From: Prinia subflava
Taxonomy: Eukaryota; Chordata; Aves; Passeriformes; Cisticolidae
NCBI RefSeq assembly: GCF_021018805.1
Contig: NC_086283.1
Coordinates: forward strand, 7,329,162 to 7,393,161
Direction of reading: 5' to 3'
DNA length: 64,000 nt
Part shown: in pieces, positions 13,960 to 26,170 of the stretch
Numbering within the stretch: the first letter of the stretch is position 1
Layout: every line of letters starts with the position of its first letter
The notes under the pieces: generated by a model
Told to the model about the DNA's origin: nothing
Database searches by the model: none
What the model saw: only the letters and a program-made list of their open reading frames with translations
Translations under genes and position numbers: made by a program

Positions 13960-14480
13960 ATGAGAATTCAAGGAAGTTTTTCTTTTTTATGTGTGCATGG
14001 ATGAGGGTGTTATTAAGCAAAACACTTGAAAATTAATTGCAGAATAAAAGAATATACCTCAAGGGTACACACTTTCTCAGTACACTGATTTATTATAATT
14101 ACAGAGTTTATCCTTACCTTTTTTCTTTATCCAGCCACATATTTGAGTTGCTTTAGATTAAAGTATACCTCTTGTTAATTATGGCATTTAGTTCTCAAAT
14201 CATAATTGGTGTCTGGTACTAAGCTCCTAAAATTCTTCTTTGTCACTGTTTCAAGAAGGCCTGTTTAATTTGCCTGAGGTAAACTAAAATGGAAAGTACC
14301 GTCTTATTTGAGTAAAATAAGATATCTCTTGTGCCTTTAATGACCAAATACTTTACTGTTTATGGGGGGACACAATTAGGTGGGGGTGTCTGTGTGACAA
14401 TGAGCAGTCCTACTTGCCAAGAGCTAATCAAGATGGATGGTGCCGTAAGAATTTTAAGGGATTTTATTACGTCCTTTAAA
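13960..14480. promoter_or_regulatory. Candidate conserved noncoding element
   Basis: About 500 bases with no repeat signature, rich in homeodomain-type cores: AATTAATTGC near 14032, GTTAATTATGG near 14174 and ATAATTGG near 14202. There is also a G-rich stretch with GGTGGGGGTG near 14380. Short overlapping frames are full of stops. It reads like an enhancer of the type seen in vertebrate gene deserts. This is inference from composition; a cross-species alignment would decide it. Confidence 0.3.
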
Positions 14481-16410
14481 CAGATGAAATATCTCTTAGA
14501 ATAAACAAATACCATTATACATTGGACAAAAATCATTACAGTGAACTAGTAGGAACTTTCCTGTAGTATGCTCCTTTAAAAATATCTTGTAAGTGTGTGG
14601 GAGACTGAAACTCTTACCCTGCTTAATTTTCTCCAACCATTTGGGAAATGCATCAGGGACAAAAGCTGAAGAAAGAACCTTGTAGGTATTTGGGAGAAGA
14701 GCACCTGACAACTTTTGAAAACCCACACTACCTAAAACTAATGCAGTCTGTATTCCTCAAGGCTTTCCTTCAGGTGCTTTAGGTATTGTCTGATAACTCT
14801 TCATTCAGATCAAGGTAAATGGATATCTTCAAATTAGATTCCAAAGCTTTTGGAATTTCAGCATCAGCCAGATTTGCAAGGCACTTAAGTCAAGAAGTTT
14901 CTAAATTTGTTCTCCCAGTGGCAATTTACCTCAATAAGCATTTTCTCCCACAATTTCCTATTAAATTAAACAATTAGGCTGTTTTACAGCTTTGAGGGCC
15001 TAATCTTTCTGCATAAATAAAGTGTGTGGTTTTTTTGCCTCTATTTCCTCTGTCAGCATCATCCCCCACACTTTTTCTGTGCACCAACTTATCAGGATGG
15101 AGAGGTAGACAGTGTAGATAATAAGTAAAGTCACTCCTGTGGTTTTTTTTCCTAAGAAACACATAGTAGGCAGGAACCAAACCACTCCACCTCACATTTA
15201 CACGAACAAGTTTTCCCGCTTTTGCTTCATCACAGTTTTGCAGATGAAAGGAGATGGCAAACCCAAGGGTAAGTTCCTCTTTTGTTCATGGAAACACTGA
15301 TCTTTGCAGTTCCCTCCCCTCCCTTCTGTCCTTTGCACTTCCCTCTGGAAGGCAAGAGGTTAAAATACTCCTCTTTCTGCTTTGGCTCTTGATGGTAAGT
15401 ATCAATGTGACAAATTATCTTTAAATGTTTCTAGTCAGAAATAGGTTTCCAACAGGTATTTTAAACAGGCTCACACTTGAAGTGCTCTAGTTTCAAAGCA
15501 GCAATAATCAATTCTTTGGTTCACAGTCTTTCTACATTCCCTTCAGGTAAGATATGCGTCATTGTAAGAGCACCTCAATTTTATGTAGTGTTGATGCCTA
15601 TGTATCTGAGGTGCTCTATTTCTTGTTTATACCAAAGGATAAAAAAATCATATTGTATTCTGTTCCTTCTGCTCTTTCTTCATCCAGCAACAGCCAGTGG
15701 AATCAGGTCAGCCATTCATTCACTGCTGTATTTCATAATGCTGTCACTGAAAAAGTTACGTTTGCTTGCTGCTTCAAGTCTCTGCAATCTTTCCCATAAA
15801 TAAGCTGTCAAATTTCCATTCCTCAGGAATGGGTCCTGCTAAGGAATAGGAACAAGCAGCAAGACTTCTGGAGCCACTGAGAAGTGAAAGGAGTCTTTCA
15901 ACCGGGAAGCACTTGCACTAAAAGCTTTTTCCACTGCAATACAAACACTGGATACAAACAAATGTGCTCTCCTACAGTTTGAGATGACAACTCTGAGATG
16001 GACTGAGGAATTCCAGAGGTATCATGAGATTCTTGTATGTGACTTTTACATCACCTAAAGTCAACAAGATAGACAGTCCAAATCAGAAACAGTCTATTCC
16101 CTTTGTAGTTCTTTGGAGCTAAGACATTTGTTGTCATCATATTTCTCATAGTTCTCACTTTGCCTCACATGGAGAGAAACAGCAGAACTGTAGCCTTGCT
16201 GAAGGCACAGTTGTTGCCTACTACATCATTAGTCATTGGTCACAGATTTCAATTTCACAAGCAGAAGAAGAAAGCTATTGTGGCTGTTGTTAGCTGGGTT
16301 GCCTATCATACTGCATCATGTATCTGAGCAATGAAACTTCAGCAGCTTGGTGAGAAATTGGTCTCCTCTGGAGATGAGGAGGTGGAGGGGGATTTTTGAA
16401 TCCCCTTCCT
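14481..16410. other. Noncoding DNA
   Basis: Apart from the inverted repeat at 15567-15617, nothing recognisable lies here. A short splice-like arrangement ending at the GTAAGT at about 15269 was examined and rejected as an exon. Confidence 0.55.
15567..15617. other. Perfect 11-bp inverted repeat, possible hairpin
   Basis: AGAGCACCTCA at 15567-15577 is exactly complementary to TGAGGTGCTCT at 15607-15617, with 29 bases between them. The transcript of either strand could form a stem-loop. Pairing does not extend beyond 11 bp, because the next outer pair is A opposite A. This is shorter than a normal microRNA precursor stem. Known mature microRNA sequences were not recognised in either arm. Confidence 0.6.
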
Positions 16411-16519
16411 CAGTGCTACCTGATCTAGTCAAAGGTGTCCCCATATTAGGCATGGAGATTGGAACTAGATGATTTTTAGGGTCACTTCCAATCCAAAACA
16501 TTCTGTGAGTCTATGATTT
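16411..16519 (+). mobile_element. CR1 LINE, 3'-terminal fragment
   Basis: The sequence follows the 3' untranslated end of avian CR1: a CTGATCTAG-type segment, then GGAACTAGATGATTTTTAGG, the TCACTTCCAAYCC-like block and a terminal CTATGATT. It ends in the octamer-like tail that CR1 uses for target-primed insertion. It is 5'-truncated to about 110 bases, the usual fate of CR1 copies. Sequence to the left (about 16330-16410) may be a more decayed part of the same copy. Mismatches suggest a moderately old insertion. Confidence 0.85.
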
Positions 16520-17639
16520 ACTTCACAGTCACCCAGGAAAAGCTCTTTTGCACTGAATAAATGCAAATTTATAGAAAGAAAAGTTTTATTTTGCAAAACC
16601 CTACAAGCACATTTTGTCATCGCAATTGTCATTGAGAAACCCACTGGAACTTTGGGAACTCAGCCACATCAGTATCATCTGCCAAGAGCAAACACCCTAG
16701 TCTCTGCTGAGGCTGGGGAAGACATCTGTGATAGTCTTTATTTAGCAAGATACTCACTCCAAGACACTGAGAATCAGTTCCGGAAAGGAAAAGAACCATG
16801 GAAAATACAGAAGCCTGTTGATCCAAAGGAAACTATTATTCTTATTTTATTCAGCAAAAAAATGAAGAGACTTTTACTCCACGTCCATAGAAGTGACTTG
16901 TACATGCTAATGAAAGAAGCTATATAAAGGAAGTCGGATCCAGCTGAGGGGTGTCAGTTACTAGTGGAGATGCCTTTTTTTGCATCCTGTTTGGTAGGGT
17001 CAATACCACTCTGTCCTATCTGTGATACTACAAGGGTCATGATAGTGATAACTTTGGAAGTTACAACGTTAAGCTTTTGCTATAACTCTGTTCAAACAGT
17101 AATTCCTACATTAAGAACATCCTTGCAGTCAAGAGCCCATAAGAAAGAACTGTTTTCCCCCACATTTTCCCACAAGGACTTTCTGAAAATAGTAATGTAT
17201 CTTGCCTTTGCTGGTCCACGTAGAGCATCTCTTCCCCTTCACCCAAAACCTGACAAAGAGCTTGAACACCTCATTGGAAAAGAAGCCCCAAGGCAACCTC
17301 CACAAAGAAACATGCTAAATCAATTGTACCAAGTTAGAAGTCAGTTGGTATCATGCAGCATGTGGCAGTCTTAAGTGCACCAACACCAGTCTCAACATAT
17401 ACTTCACACAGCATCTGCTGTAAATTGGCCATACAATTTTATTGCTGAGGGAAACCTGTCATGAAATTAGACCCTCTCAAGCATATAAAAAGCAGATCAT
17501 TGGCAAGGACACTGCAGGACATGAAGTGATGCTATTTAGGGGCACCACTTTCTGCGGTCTCGTTCCCTCTTATCTGTCCAGGAACTTCAGTGGTGTTGGT
17601 GCTAGAGACTATATACTCCCTTGCCTGTTCCTTTTAATA
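16520..17639. other. Noncoding DNA between two CR1 fragments
   Basis: Open frames of 91 and 136 codons occur on the plus strand at 16652-16927 and 16964-17374 but match no family I know. TATA-like stretches at about 16920-16927 and 17483-17490 lack any other promoter feature. The part after 17560 may be the decayed 3' tip of the old CR1 that follows. Confidence 0.5.
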
Positions 17640-18820
17640 TCTCTTTATAGATTTCTTATCTGTGAATCTGTCTAACCACTTTTTGAACCTGTTAACACTG
17701 TGCCTGTAACATATCCTGGGTAAGAATGTCCAAAAGTTCATTACCTGCCTTATCAAGGATTATTTTTGTCTTTTAAATTATCTCCTACTAGCTTCCCAAA
17801 ATGCTTCTTAGCTTTAGTGTTACAAGATATGCTAGCAGTTTGTCATTTAGTTTATACATCACTTTTATATCCACATATACATCTCAATCATATTCAGCCC
17901 TTTTGCTTCCAACCTGAAGAGTCCCTGCATTTTTCATCTCTCCTTGTGAGACGATTGCCCTTTTGTGTCAATCATTTCAGCTATCCTCTTCTGGGCACTT
18001 TCTAGCTCCACTATTTTATTTTTCAGGTGCAGAGGCTGGAACTGTGCCCAACACTCAAGATGTAGACACATCAGTTTTACACAGGAGCAAAATGTCAGTC
18101 TTGTTCACAGAATCATTCCCTCTGATGCCCACAACTCCATTGGCTTTTTATTGGCTTCAGCACATTAAGCCAAGAATTCCAGGGAATCCCTGGTAATTAC
18201 TTCAAAATTTCTTTTGTGGAAGAGATATCATACAGTCCAGAGTCTGGCACAATGTAATGTGGTTAAGGTCACTTTTTTCCTAAATAAATTTCCTCTTATT
18301 TACCTAAAGTGAAGTGTATCCACCAGCTTTTTGCTCATTCAGCTTTATATTTGTTGAACATCCTTCACCATTGGTGTAGCATTTGACTCACTCAAAATGC
18401 TTATTCAGAAATTACAGATTTAACTCCGTACTCCTAGTTTTGTCACTGATGATGTTTCAGATTCAATTTTGGACTCAGTATCTCAAAAGAACCCAGTGAT
18501 CTCAAAAGGACGTTACTGTTGACTTTTCTCTATTGTGAAAAGTGGCCACAGAGTGACTCTTAGCTTCCTCACCTTTAATCAGCTTTTGAAAATGAACCCC
18601 TCCTCTAACCCCACAGCAACCTTATATTGTTAAAGTGTTATGTTGTGAAATATAACAAGGCTCTTCTGAAAGTCCTAGCATAACATGTTGGCTGGATCCT
18701 TTTTATCTGCAGTATTATTGACACTCTACAGAAAGCTATCAGACTCTCCCTCACAGTGGCCAAACTGGTACTTTTTCAGTGGATCATATTTATCCATGTA
18801 CTCCTGTCAATGTGACCAAA
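17640..18820 (-). mobile_element. Ancient CR1 LINE fragment (old amniote CR1 lineage)
   Basis: Read on the minus strand this follows the older CR1 type shared by birds, turtles and crocodilians. The best-preserved part is 17640-18190, with segments such as CTGTGAATCTGTCTAA, CTTTTTGAACC, AACTGTGCCCAACACTCAAG and ATGTAGACA on the given strand. A second patch at about 18530-18700 still aligns to the upstream reverse-transcriptase region, with the GAAAA-TGGCCA and TGGATCC landmarks. Divergence and indels are heavy and no reading frame survives. The 5' limit near 18820 is uncertain. Its length of over 1 kb is unusual for so old a copy. Confidence 0.75.
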
Positions 18821-21728
18821 TTTCTTAGAACTGACTCCACTAGCTGGATGGAGAGTCAGGCATCTGCAGTCAAAATTTCTGCTGCATCAATAAATTTGCA
18901 ATGAATTGTGAGTATTCGGTTTTCCAAATATCCTTCAGCAATGTTTCTTCCTGGGGTTGTGCATTCATGTGTTTGCTTGTCATATGTTTCTGAGCAACTT
19001 CTGAAATTATTGAGGAACTAAGTACCCAAGTTATAAAGAGAAAATATAAAATTGGTGGGGTCAGTGTATCCTTCTTAGATTACTGCATCATTGCAGCTGG
19101 CATGATTTTCACAGGTACTGTGATAGGAACAATCCAGTAAGCCTCTGTGCCAAAATCCAGATAGCTCAGCTTCTACCACAGAGAAAGGACCGAAGTGCTG
19201 AACTTCATGAAGTTTTCTCTGTAGGATTTTCATGGCAATATACTTGCTAGCACATAGAGGACTTTAAAATTATTTGACAAGTCACATTCAGCTCAGCAGT
19301 AATTCACAGAAACAGACACCACTTCTGGTTAATTGTGAGAAGCTGTATTACTGCTTGATGTACCTCTGTCTAGAAAGGAAGCTTCTAATGCTTCAGTCAA
19401 AGAATTTAATAATAGATAAAATAGCACATGACTGACAGAGAAGCATTTCCTAGTCTTACAGGAGTCAATTTTTTCCATAGTTAACATATACAGTTGTCCA
19501 TATTAGGTTTATGAAAGTCACAGGTCACTCCTGTGATTCTCTTAAAATACTCCTTGTTAAATCCATACAAATGCAGAAGTGAAATATTTTGCTAGATCTT
19601 ATCATGTTTTTAAGCCCATAAGAACTCCTAACACATGTGTTCCAAGCAGCCTGCAGATGTGGTCCCAGGTTGTGCTGCTTCATTGTCACTGCAAGATGGA
19701 ACATTTCCTTGCTTTGTCTGTTCATACTGACTGTTTGTGTAGCAAGATTGACTATAATAATAGTCAAATAATCAATGCTGGTCTGTGGTTCCCATTGGCA
19801 TTAGGGAACAGCCAGCCAAAAATTGTCCAAGTTCACTTGATTTTTAACATGACAAAAAAAGCTACCTGTTCATAATGCATGGGGACACTACCTTATTATT
19901 ACCAAGCAAACTAGTTAACATTTTGTTACCTTAATATACTGTCTCCAAGAAAACACAATCATGAAAGTATTGGCTTGATATTGTGTATGAGACCAGCTGA
20001 AAAAGTCCTAAAGGAGTTAATTAATTACTTACTGAGATCCTTGACATAAACAAAAACTCCAATATTATTTCCTTTGAAAATGCCCAAGAAATCCTGATCC
20101 AAATCCCATACTGATAATACACTTGATTTCTTGAAAATCAATTTTAAGTTTTATCTAGAAAAGGCTCGAGGTGATTTTGCTGTCCTCACAAACAGCCAGT
20201 GTAACCTTCTCTGCTCTTTGTCAACTATGAAACTTTACAGACTCTTGGATACTGTCACATCTGACCCTAGGATCTCCTTTTAACTCTGGTGATTTTAAGA
20301 ACTTCACCAAAAGCACACTAATTTGAGCTGTCACTATCATGCTGTGCTGTCTCTAGGCACAGGGTCTGGTTGAATGTAAGGTGCAACCAGCCAAAGATTT
20401 AATCCTTTCAAGCTGTTATTCAGGGAGACTGGCTGATGAGGCTTGCGAGGTTCCTCATTGTTCTGCATGTCACTCCTCATCTGACTTGCACACGGCCCCT
20501 GAAGCTGTCCCATTGGACAAGTTATCAAACTATGCCTCATTCGTCGCAACCCCAGTCTATCTGAAGGATTGCCATACAAGCAGGAACAGGTCTTGGATTC
20601 ATCTCTGACATCATCTACCTGGCATCCATTTGCAGTGTGTATGAGAGCGTATTTGCTCTAAGCTATGGAGCTGTGCCAAAGGCAGTCCCTTCTCTTATCA
20701 AGGCCACTGCACTTGACTCATTCAAAGTGCAGATTGCCAAAGAATAATTTGGAACTGCTTGTCAACTGATTGATAAGACACCTGTCTTTCAGCTCTTCAT
20801 GGGCCTCTCTCCAGAGTTTGGGACTATCACTGCATTCACGGCCTGGTAGCCCAAGCTCAGCAAAGTTCACAAACTCAAGAGTATAATACTTCTTTCTTGT
20901 TGAGGGTTCATAATGAGTCACAGATCTCACCACTCTCAAGAGAAAAAAGTGCAAGTGACAGAAAAGCTAAATTTGCTTCCTTCAGATGGATTCAGAAAAT
21001 CCCCTAAAACACAGCTGTCTGAAACACCTACTAGAGGTGGTTGTGTTATATGGGGGTGATACTGTCCCTTGTTTGTGCAAGCACAATTCCTGCCATGACC
21101 TGTTTCTCTACTTCTCCATTCAAGCAGAACCCAGAAAGATGGGGCACATTGGAGGGAAGGAAGAGGAGAGTTGTTTGTGGTGGTATTTTGCCTGTACTGA
21201 GGAGAGGTTACATTCACATACCCAGGCTGCCCCTAGTCTGTGTGTTCTGCTCCACAAGCACAACAGTGTGCATGCAGGAATCCACTGGCTCAAATTTATG
21301 CAGAAAGCTGTTTTAGGGACAGCTTCTCTTTGTTTTACCCATGAACGACTTCTTAGTGGGATTATTCCACATGAATAAGGAAGGGTTATCTGGTCTGTAA
21401 GACCTGCTTTCTTTTGAGTCTTGCAAGGGAAACAGTGGAAACTCTATTGTTGAGTCACATAAAACTGGAACAGACAAGTTGCTACCAACAAGGCTGTGTC
21501 ATTTAGACTCAACCCCTCTGGTGAGAGTCATGTAGAAGGCCGTCTTATTATGGGCATTTGCCTTTCCATAGTCTCACAGTTACTAATTCTGGTAAAAGAT
21601 TGTCTCTGTCTCCCGAGGCCACTGGCCGAACAGGGAGAAGACAGCCTGCTAGTGGCTTTTCAATATTCCCCTCAGAGTCCTGAATTCACTGTAAAGAGCA
21701 GGCATGGAATTCCCTCTCCCAGTGTTAA

Positions 21729-21748
21729 AAGGAAGGGGAAGGGGAAGG
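21729..21748. repeat. (GGGAA)n short purine repeat
   Basis: Three to four copies of an AAGGGG unit in tandem. It is too short to be very unstable. Confidence 0.7.
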
Positions 21749-23730
21749 TGTTTTTGTTCCTGCCTATCCCTTCCAGATAGCCATGTCTAGAATAGGGAGA
21801 TGTGAACCCCAAGAAGGGCGTGGAAAAAAGCCCCAAGCTCCTGCAGAAAGGATGAAGGTGAAGTGGCATTCGGGGCCATTGTTTTCCCAACTGTGATTGA
21901 AACAACACCAGCTTTAATCAGCTGTCTAGCTCTCTAACCCTCCCAGCTTTAATTCTGCCTCTTTGCCCCTCTCATGGGCCTCTGTGGTTGCAAAGAACAG
22001 CTTTTTGGGCACTATCTATTTATTTATGTATGTGTCACTGTATTCTTCAGCTAACAACCTCGGTTTCAAGGATCACTCATACAGTCACCACATATAAGGC
22101 AGTCTCTGCTTTTTGATGACTAATCACAGGCAGCCCAGCCCTGAAGACTGACACCAGGATCATTTGAAAAATGTGCACAGTACCTGTCCATGCACTGGTG
22201 CAAACACTTTTCCCTGGGTTTATGGTAACTTGAACTGTGATGGTTTAATTGGCAAGGAACAAACCTGTTGTCCTTGGTAGCTTGGTAGACCTGGTAGCCA
22301 CTCTGCTGGGAACACTTTAAAGCACCAGCCACAGCAAGGAGTTAAACATCATTAAGCTCATTCCAAAAGCCTAGCTGAAGGGCTGGTGCACTGTTTGGGT
22401 TTGAATTAGTCACTTCACCTCTGTTTGTTTTATTCATCCGAGCCGGAGAACTGGGCATAAAAACACCCTTGCCACAAATCTACAGCAGATTAAAAGAGGG
22501 AAAACAGAGCACACTAAGAGAAAGAACAAAATCCACTTCACAGTATTTAAATCAGTGCAACAGCTGTGGGCTTCAGGTAGAGTGCTAAAAATGTCTCTCT
22601 GACTTAGGATGCAGTTTCTCAAGAAACCAGGGGTACCTGACCAGCATGTGTAAGGCAGAGGTACCAAATATTTCACCCTAGACGCACCTCACACTGCGTT
22701 CAAACCTGAATCCCAGCTGTGTTAACGAAGGTCCAGACGTACCATGTTCCAAGAAGTTAGGACAAAATGTATTGCTCTGCTGGAAAACATACACTTGTTT
22801 TGATCCTGGAAATCTTGTTGAGGTAGAATTTCAGAGCTTTGGAGATTTGTCTGGGGTTTCTAGATTTACAGCCCCCTCAGAGCAACACCTCTTCCAGCAC
22901 CTTTTGGATACTTGTATTGTCACCACAGAGCTATTGTTGGAGCACACCAGCTCTTTCTAGACCAAAACATGCTGCTGTGTATAAGCTGCACTCATGGCTT
23001 ATTAGTAAATTCAGCTAAATCTGTTTTCCTCTGTGCACATCTCCGCATACTTCAGCAGTGATATACATGAACCAGAGACTCTTCTCTCAGGAGATCTAAA
23101 GAATCTGCCCAGGCTCAGTAGTTGCAACTAGGGTAAAACCTGACCTACAGGGCCAGAATTGGTTGCTCAGTATTGTGCATCTCTGCACCTAAGAAAGAAA
23201 CATGTACACTCCTATGGACAAAAGGGCATTTCCAAAAGTTACTTGAAAGTCATAGAAATTTCTCTTCTCTGCCTGCTGACTTTTGGATAACTAAAACAAG
23301 ATCCCAAATCCCTTCTAGACAATCAGCTTCCTCTGGAGCAAGGTTTTAAGAGATTAATTTTGAATTCTAGAAATCTTTAGGATTTGATGAACATGAACAG
23401 TGTAAGAACGCAAATGATACACATATGTACTGAAAGATGGCTGGAAAAATTCTGTTCAGAAGCAAGAACCAATGACATAAGGGAGGATTAATTTGCACAA
23501 TACAGTTTATATTCACGTTTAACCTTTTCAAGGAGGCAAGTTTACCCTTAGTTGTTTTGTTTTACTACCATCTTTCCATTTGCCAGCACGTGCACCCACT
23601 TGCCTCTCTGCATGTAATATTTCTGTAGTTTAAAATCTCCAGATGCATTCTTGAGTTTTACAAGGACATGCACATCCAAACAACCTCTTCTGGGTTTGTT
23701 TGGGTTTTTTTTAATGGGTGGGATTAATTC

Positions 23731-23747
23731 AAATAAATAAATAAATA
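23731..23747. repeat. (AAAT)n microsatellite
   Basis: Four AAAT units in a row, preceded by a T-rich run at 23706-23712. It could be the decayed tail of an old retroelement read on the plus strand, but no body is visible. Confidence 0.8.
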
Positions 23748-25844
23748 GCATTATGAAGTAAATATTTTCTGCAACTGTTGTTGGGACATGGCATTACTTA
23801 GTTCTAAATAAACCGGCTGATCTCAGGATCTCTTTGAAGTCGGTAACACATGGTCACTGCTGACAACTGAACACTTGCTCGTCCTCAAGAAGTAAAATCT
23901 GTCTTTGTGCAGTGAATGAGTTCATGGACCAAGTGTTGTTCAGGTTCCTACTGAAGCGTACCCAGAAGGCTAACATGGAATTCAGCCAAAGTTGACGCCC
24001 TGTACCAGGTACAGTGCCATGACCCACACTACCCATAACAAAGACGGAATTAATCCAAATTGGCAGGCAGAGAATGGATTTTTCTACATGTTTCTTTTGC
24101 ACCAACATACAATGTTCTAGTCCTGGCAAGCATCACAGGGTACAAGCAACAACAAACCCCTTTGTCAAAGAAAAAAACAAGAATGGAAATCTTACTCACA
24201 TGCACACAATAAAATTTTAAAGCTATAGTATAATAAAATTATAGCGAGTTATAACTCTTGAAAACCATCTTTTATATTTAATACAAAATAATTTTCTTAT
24301 TACGTATGATGAAATTCAGGTAATCTGAGAAACTCAGAAAGGGATTCTTGAACTTCTCTCCCTCAGGCTACTTATAAACAAAATGATGTACAACTTTGGA
24401 AAGTTTATTTCAAAATCATGATAGATCCTCATTTTTAGGCGCTATTCAGAAGCAAATTCCAGCTGAAGACTTAGAAGCCTTTTATGCAAAATTTGTTTCA
24501 GAAGCTCTTGTCCTTCTAGCACAGTTTTAGCCATCCCATATACAATAATCTGCATTGACTTTACCTGATTTATGCACTCCTTTGGAGAATTTAACCTGTG
24601 AGAGGGTGGAAATAGAGCAAGACTATTTTGAGTAGGGCATGAAGGACACACCTTTCAAGGATTTGCATTTCCTGCAGACAGGTGGTGTTGACCACAGAGC
24701 AGCACATCAGCACATGCAGTTTTGGTGACTCTGCATGTAAATACATGCACTGTGTTATTGTATTTACATATGCAGATGGAAAACACTGTCATAGATTTAC
24801 CTACTAAGGCCATACCAACAAATTTATCCTCAAAATGGCTAGGGAGGAAATTGAAAATCATTTTGTTTTTCCAAATATGGCTTTTAAAACTATATTCAGA
24901 ATAATGGATGATACTGCAACTCCAGCAGAAGCAAACTATTCCCTGACGTTTAACTGCATGTGACTTCTGTGAAGTTACAATGGTATCATTAGACAGAGGC
25001 TACTTAGAGCTTTGCCTTTGATGGTCCTGTATTCAGGACTCCAAACATGCCCAGACTCCAGACTCCAACATGCATACAAGCCTAGTCTTAATTATCTCTG
25101 CTGAGTCAGCTGTGAGGGACCAATAAATGCTCATTGGAAATCGGACTCCAGACCACTACAACTGAATTACTGCTCAAAACAATTGTCCTTTCTTCTATTT
25201 CCCCCTTCATTACATACATGTTTCGCTGACAAGTTAGCCTGCAGTGTCCAGCCAGGTTACCACCCTTGGCTGCTGGTCCCATTCTGCTCAGGGTATGTAT
25301 AACTCAGGAACCAGTTTCCAAAATCCTACAGTTTTCATCACAAGGGAAGAAGTGTCATCTGAACATGACGGTCACTGAGAATTCCTCATCAGACCTGTCA
25401 GTTTCAACAGTTCTTGCATTGATTCACGAACAGAACAAGACTGATAAGGAAAGATAGCTGAGGTCAGTAGCAATACCTGTTTAGTGTTCAATGGTCTGAG
25501 CCTATCACTTCCTTGGGATTCATAAGCTATCCATTTTTCCCTCAAACCAACAAACTTCTAATGTAATCCTGTTCCCACATCAGTTAAACTTTGAATAGCC
25601 TCCACTAAGGCCACATAAAAACAAGACCTGATGACAAACAAAACACAATATATTTGCAGCTGTGTTGGTGTAAATGGCAGGAATCTCTTTCCCATCTTCT
25701 TTCATGGCAGCTTTACCATAGTGCAACTCCTTGAAGCCAAGACACAGAGTCTTAAAACATGTATTTCCGAAGCTGTGGCTTTTAAAATGTAACGATTTTC
25801 CAAAACTCCAATCAATCATTAAAAATTACAAGCAAATATAAACA

Positions 25845-26170
25845 AAATATATATGGCCCTGGATTTCTTCCAGAGGCCTGTGGTACACTGCAGGCAGAGG
25901 ATAATGTAATTAAATATGGGCAGCCTGCCGACTACTCTCTGTCGGTTTTGGCCGGATGTGAGCTGAACAAGTTTGCCCTATTGCAAACATTTGTTTTACA
26001 GTGCTACAACTTAATTGAGCCTGGAAAGCTTCTGCAGGCATTAACAATGGCTTACTTCACTAATGAGTAGGGATAATATGACCACTTTGACTTGGTGGGC
26101 AACATCCACCTTCATTCTGTAACCTCACAAGCGAAGTAGGCACTTATGGATATGTATGCTTGGGGAAAAA
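25845..26170. promoter_or_regulatory. Candidate conserved noncoding element
   Basis: A repeat-free stretch that stands out from its AT-rich, A-tract-filled surroundings. It has a TAATTA homeodomain core at 25907-25912, CCTGCCGAC and GGTTTTGGCCGG near 25925-25955 with CpGs preserved, ATTGCAAACATTTG near 25981 (a forkhead-like core) and TTAATTGAGC near 26010. Preserved CpGs and mixed motifs are typical of enhancers kept by selection. Coding potential is absent, with stops in all frames. Confidence 0.35.

Larger units (their letters stand above)
18821..25844. other. Noncoding DNA, about 7 kb without a gene
   Basis: No recognisable gene, RNA or mobile element. Reading frames at 20986-21378 (130 codons) and 21496-21780 show no domain and have no splice context. 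Two short simple repeats lie inside and are listed separately. Around 25035-25072 the words ACTCCA and AACATGC recur, a small local duplication. Confidence 0.55.

Noticed and set aside
15244..15268. Short exon-like piece beginning ATGAAAGGAGATGG and ending before GTAAGT, vaguely like the start of HMGB proteins
   Set aside because: Only eight codons, with no continuation into HMG-box sequence on either side; the likeness is chance.
22225..22330. TGTGATGGTTTAATTGG considered as the start of another LTR
   Set aside because: No matching internal landmarks, no terminal CA and no target-site duplication could be found.
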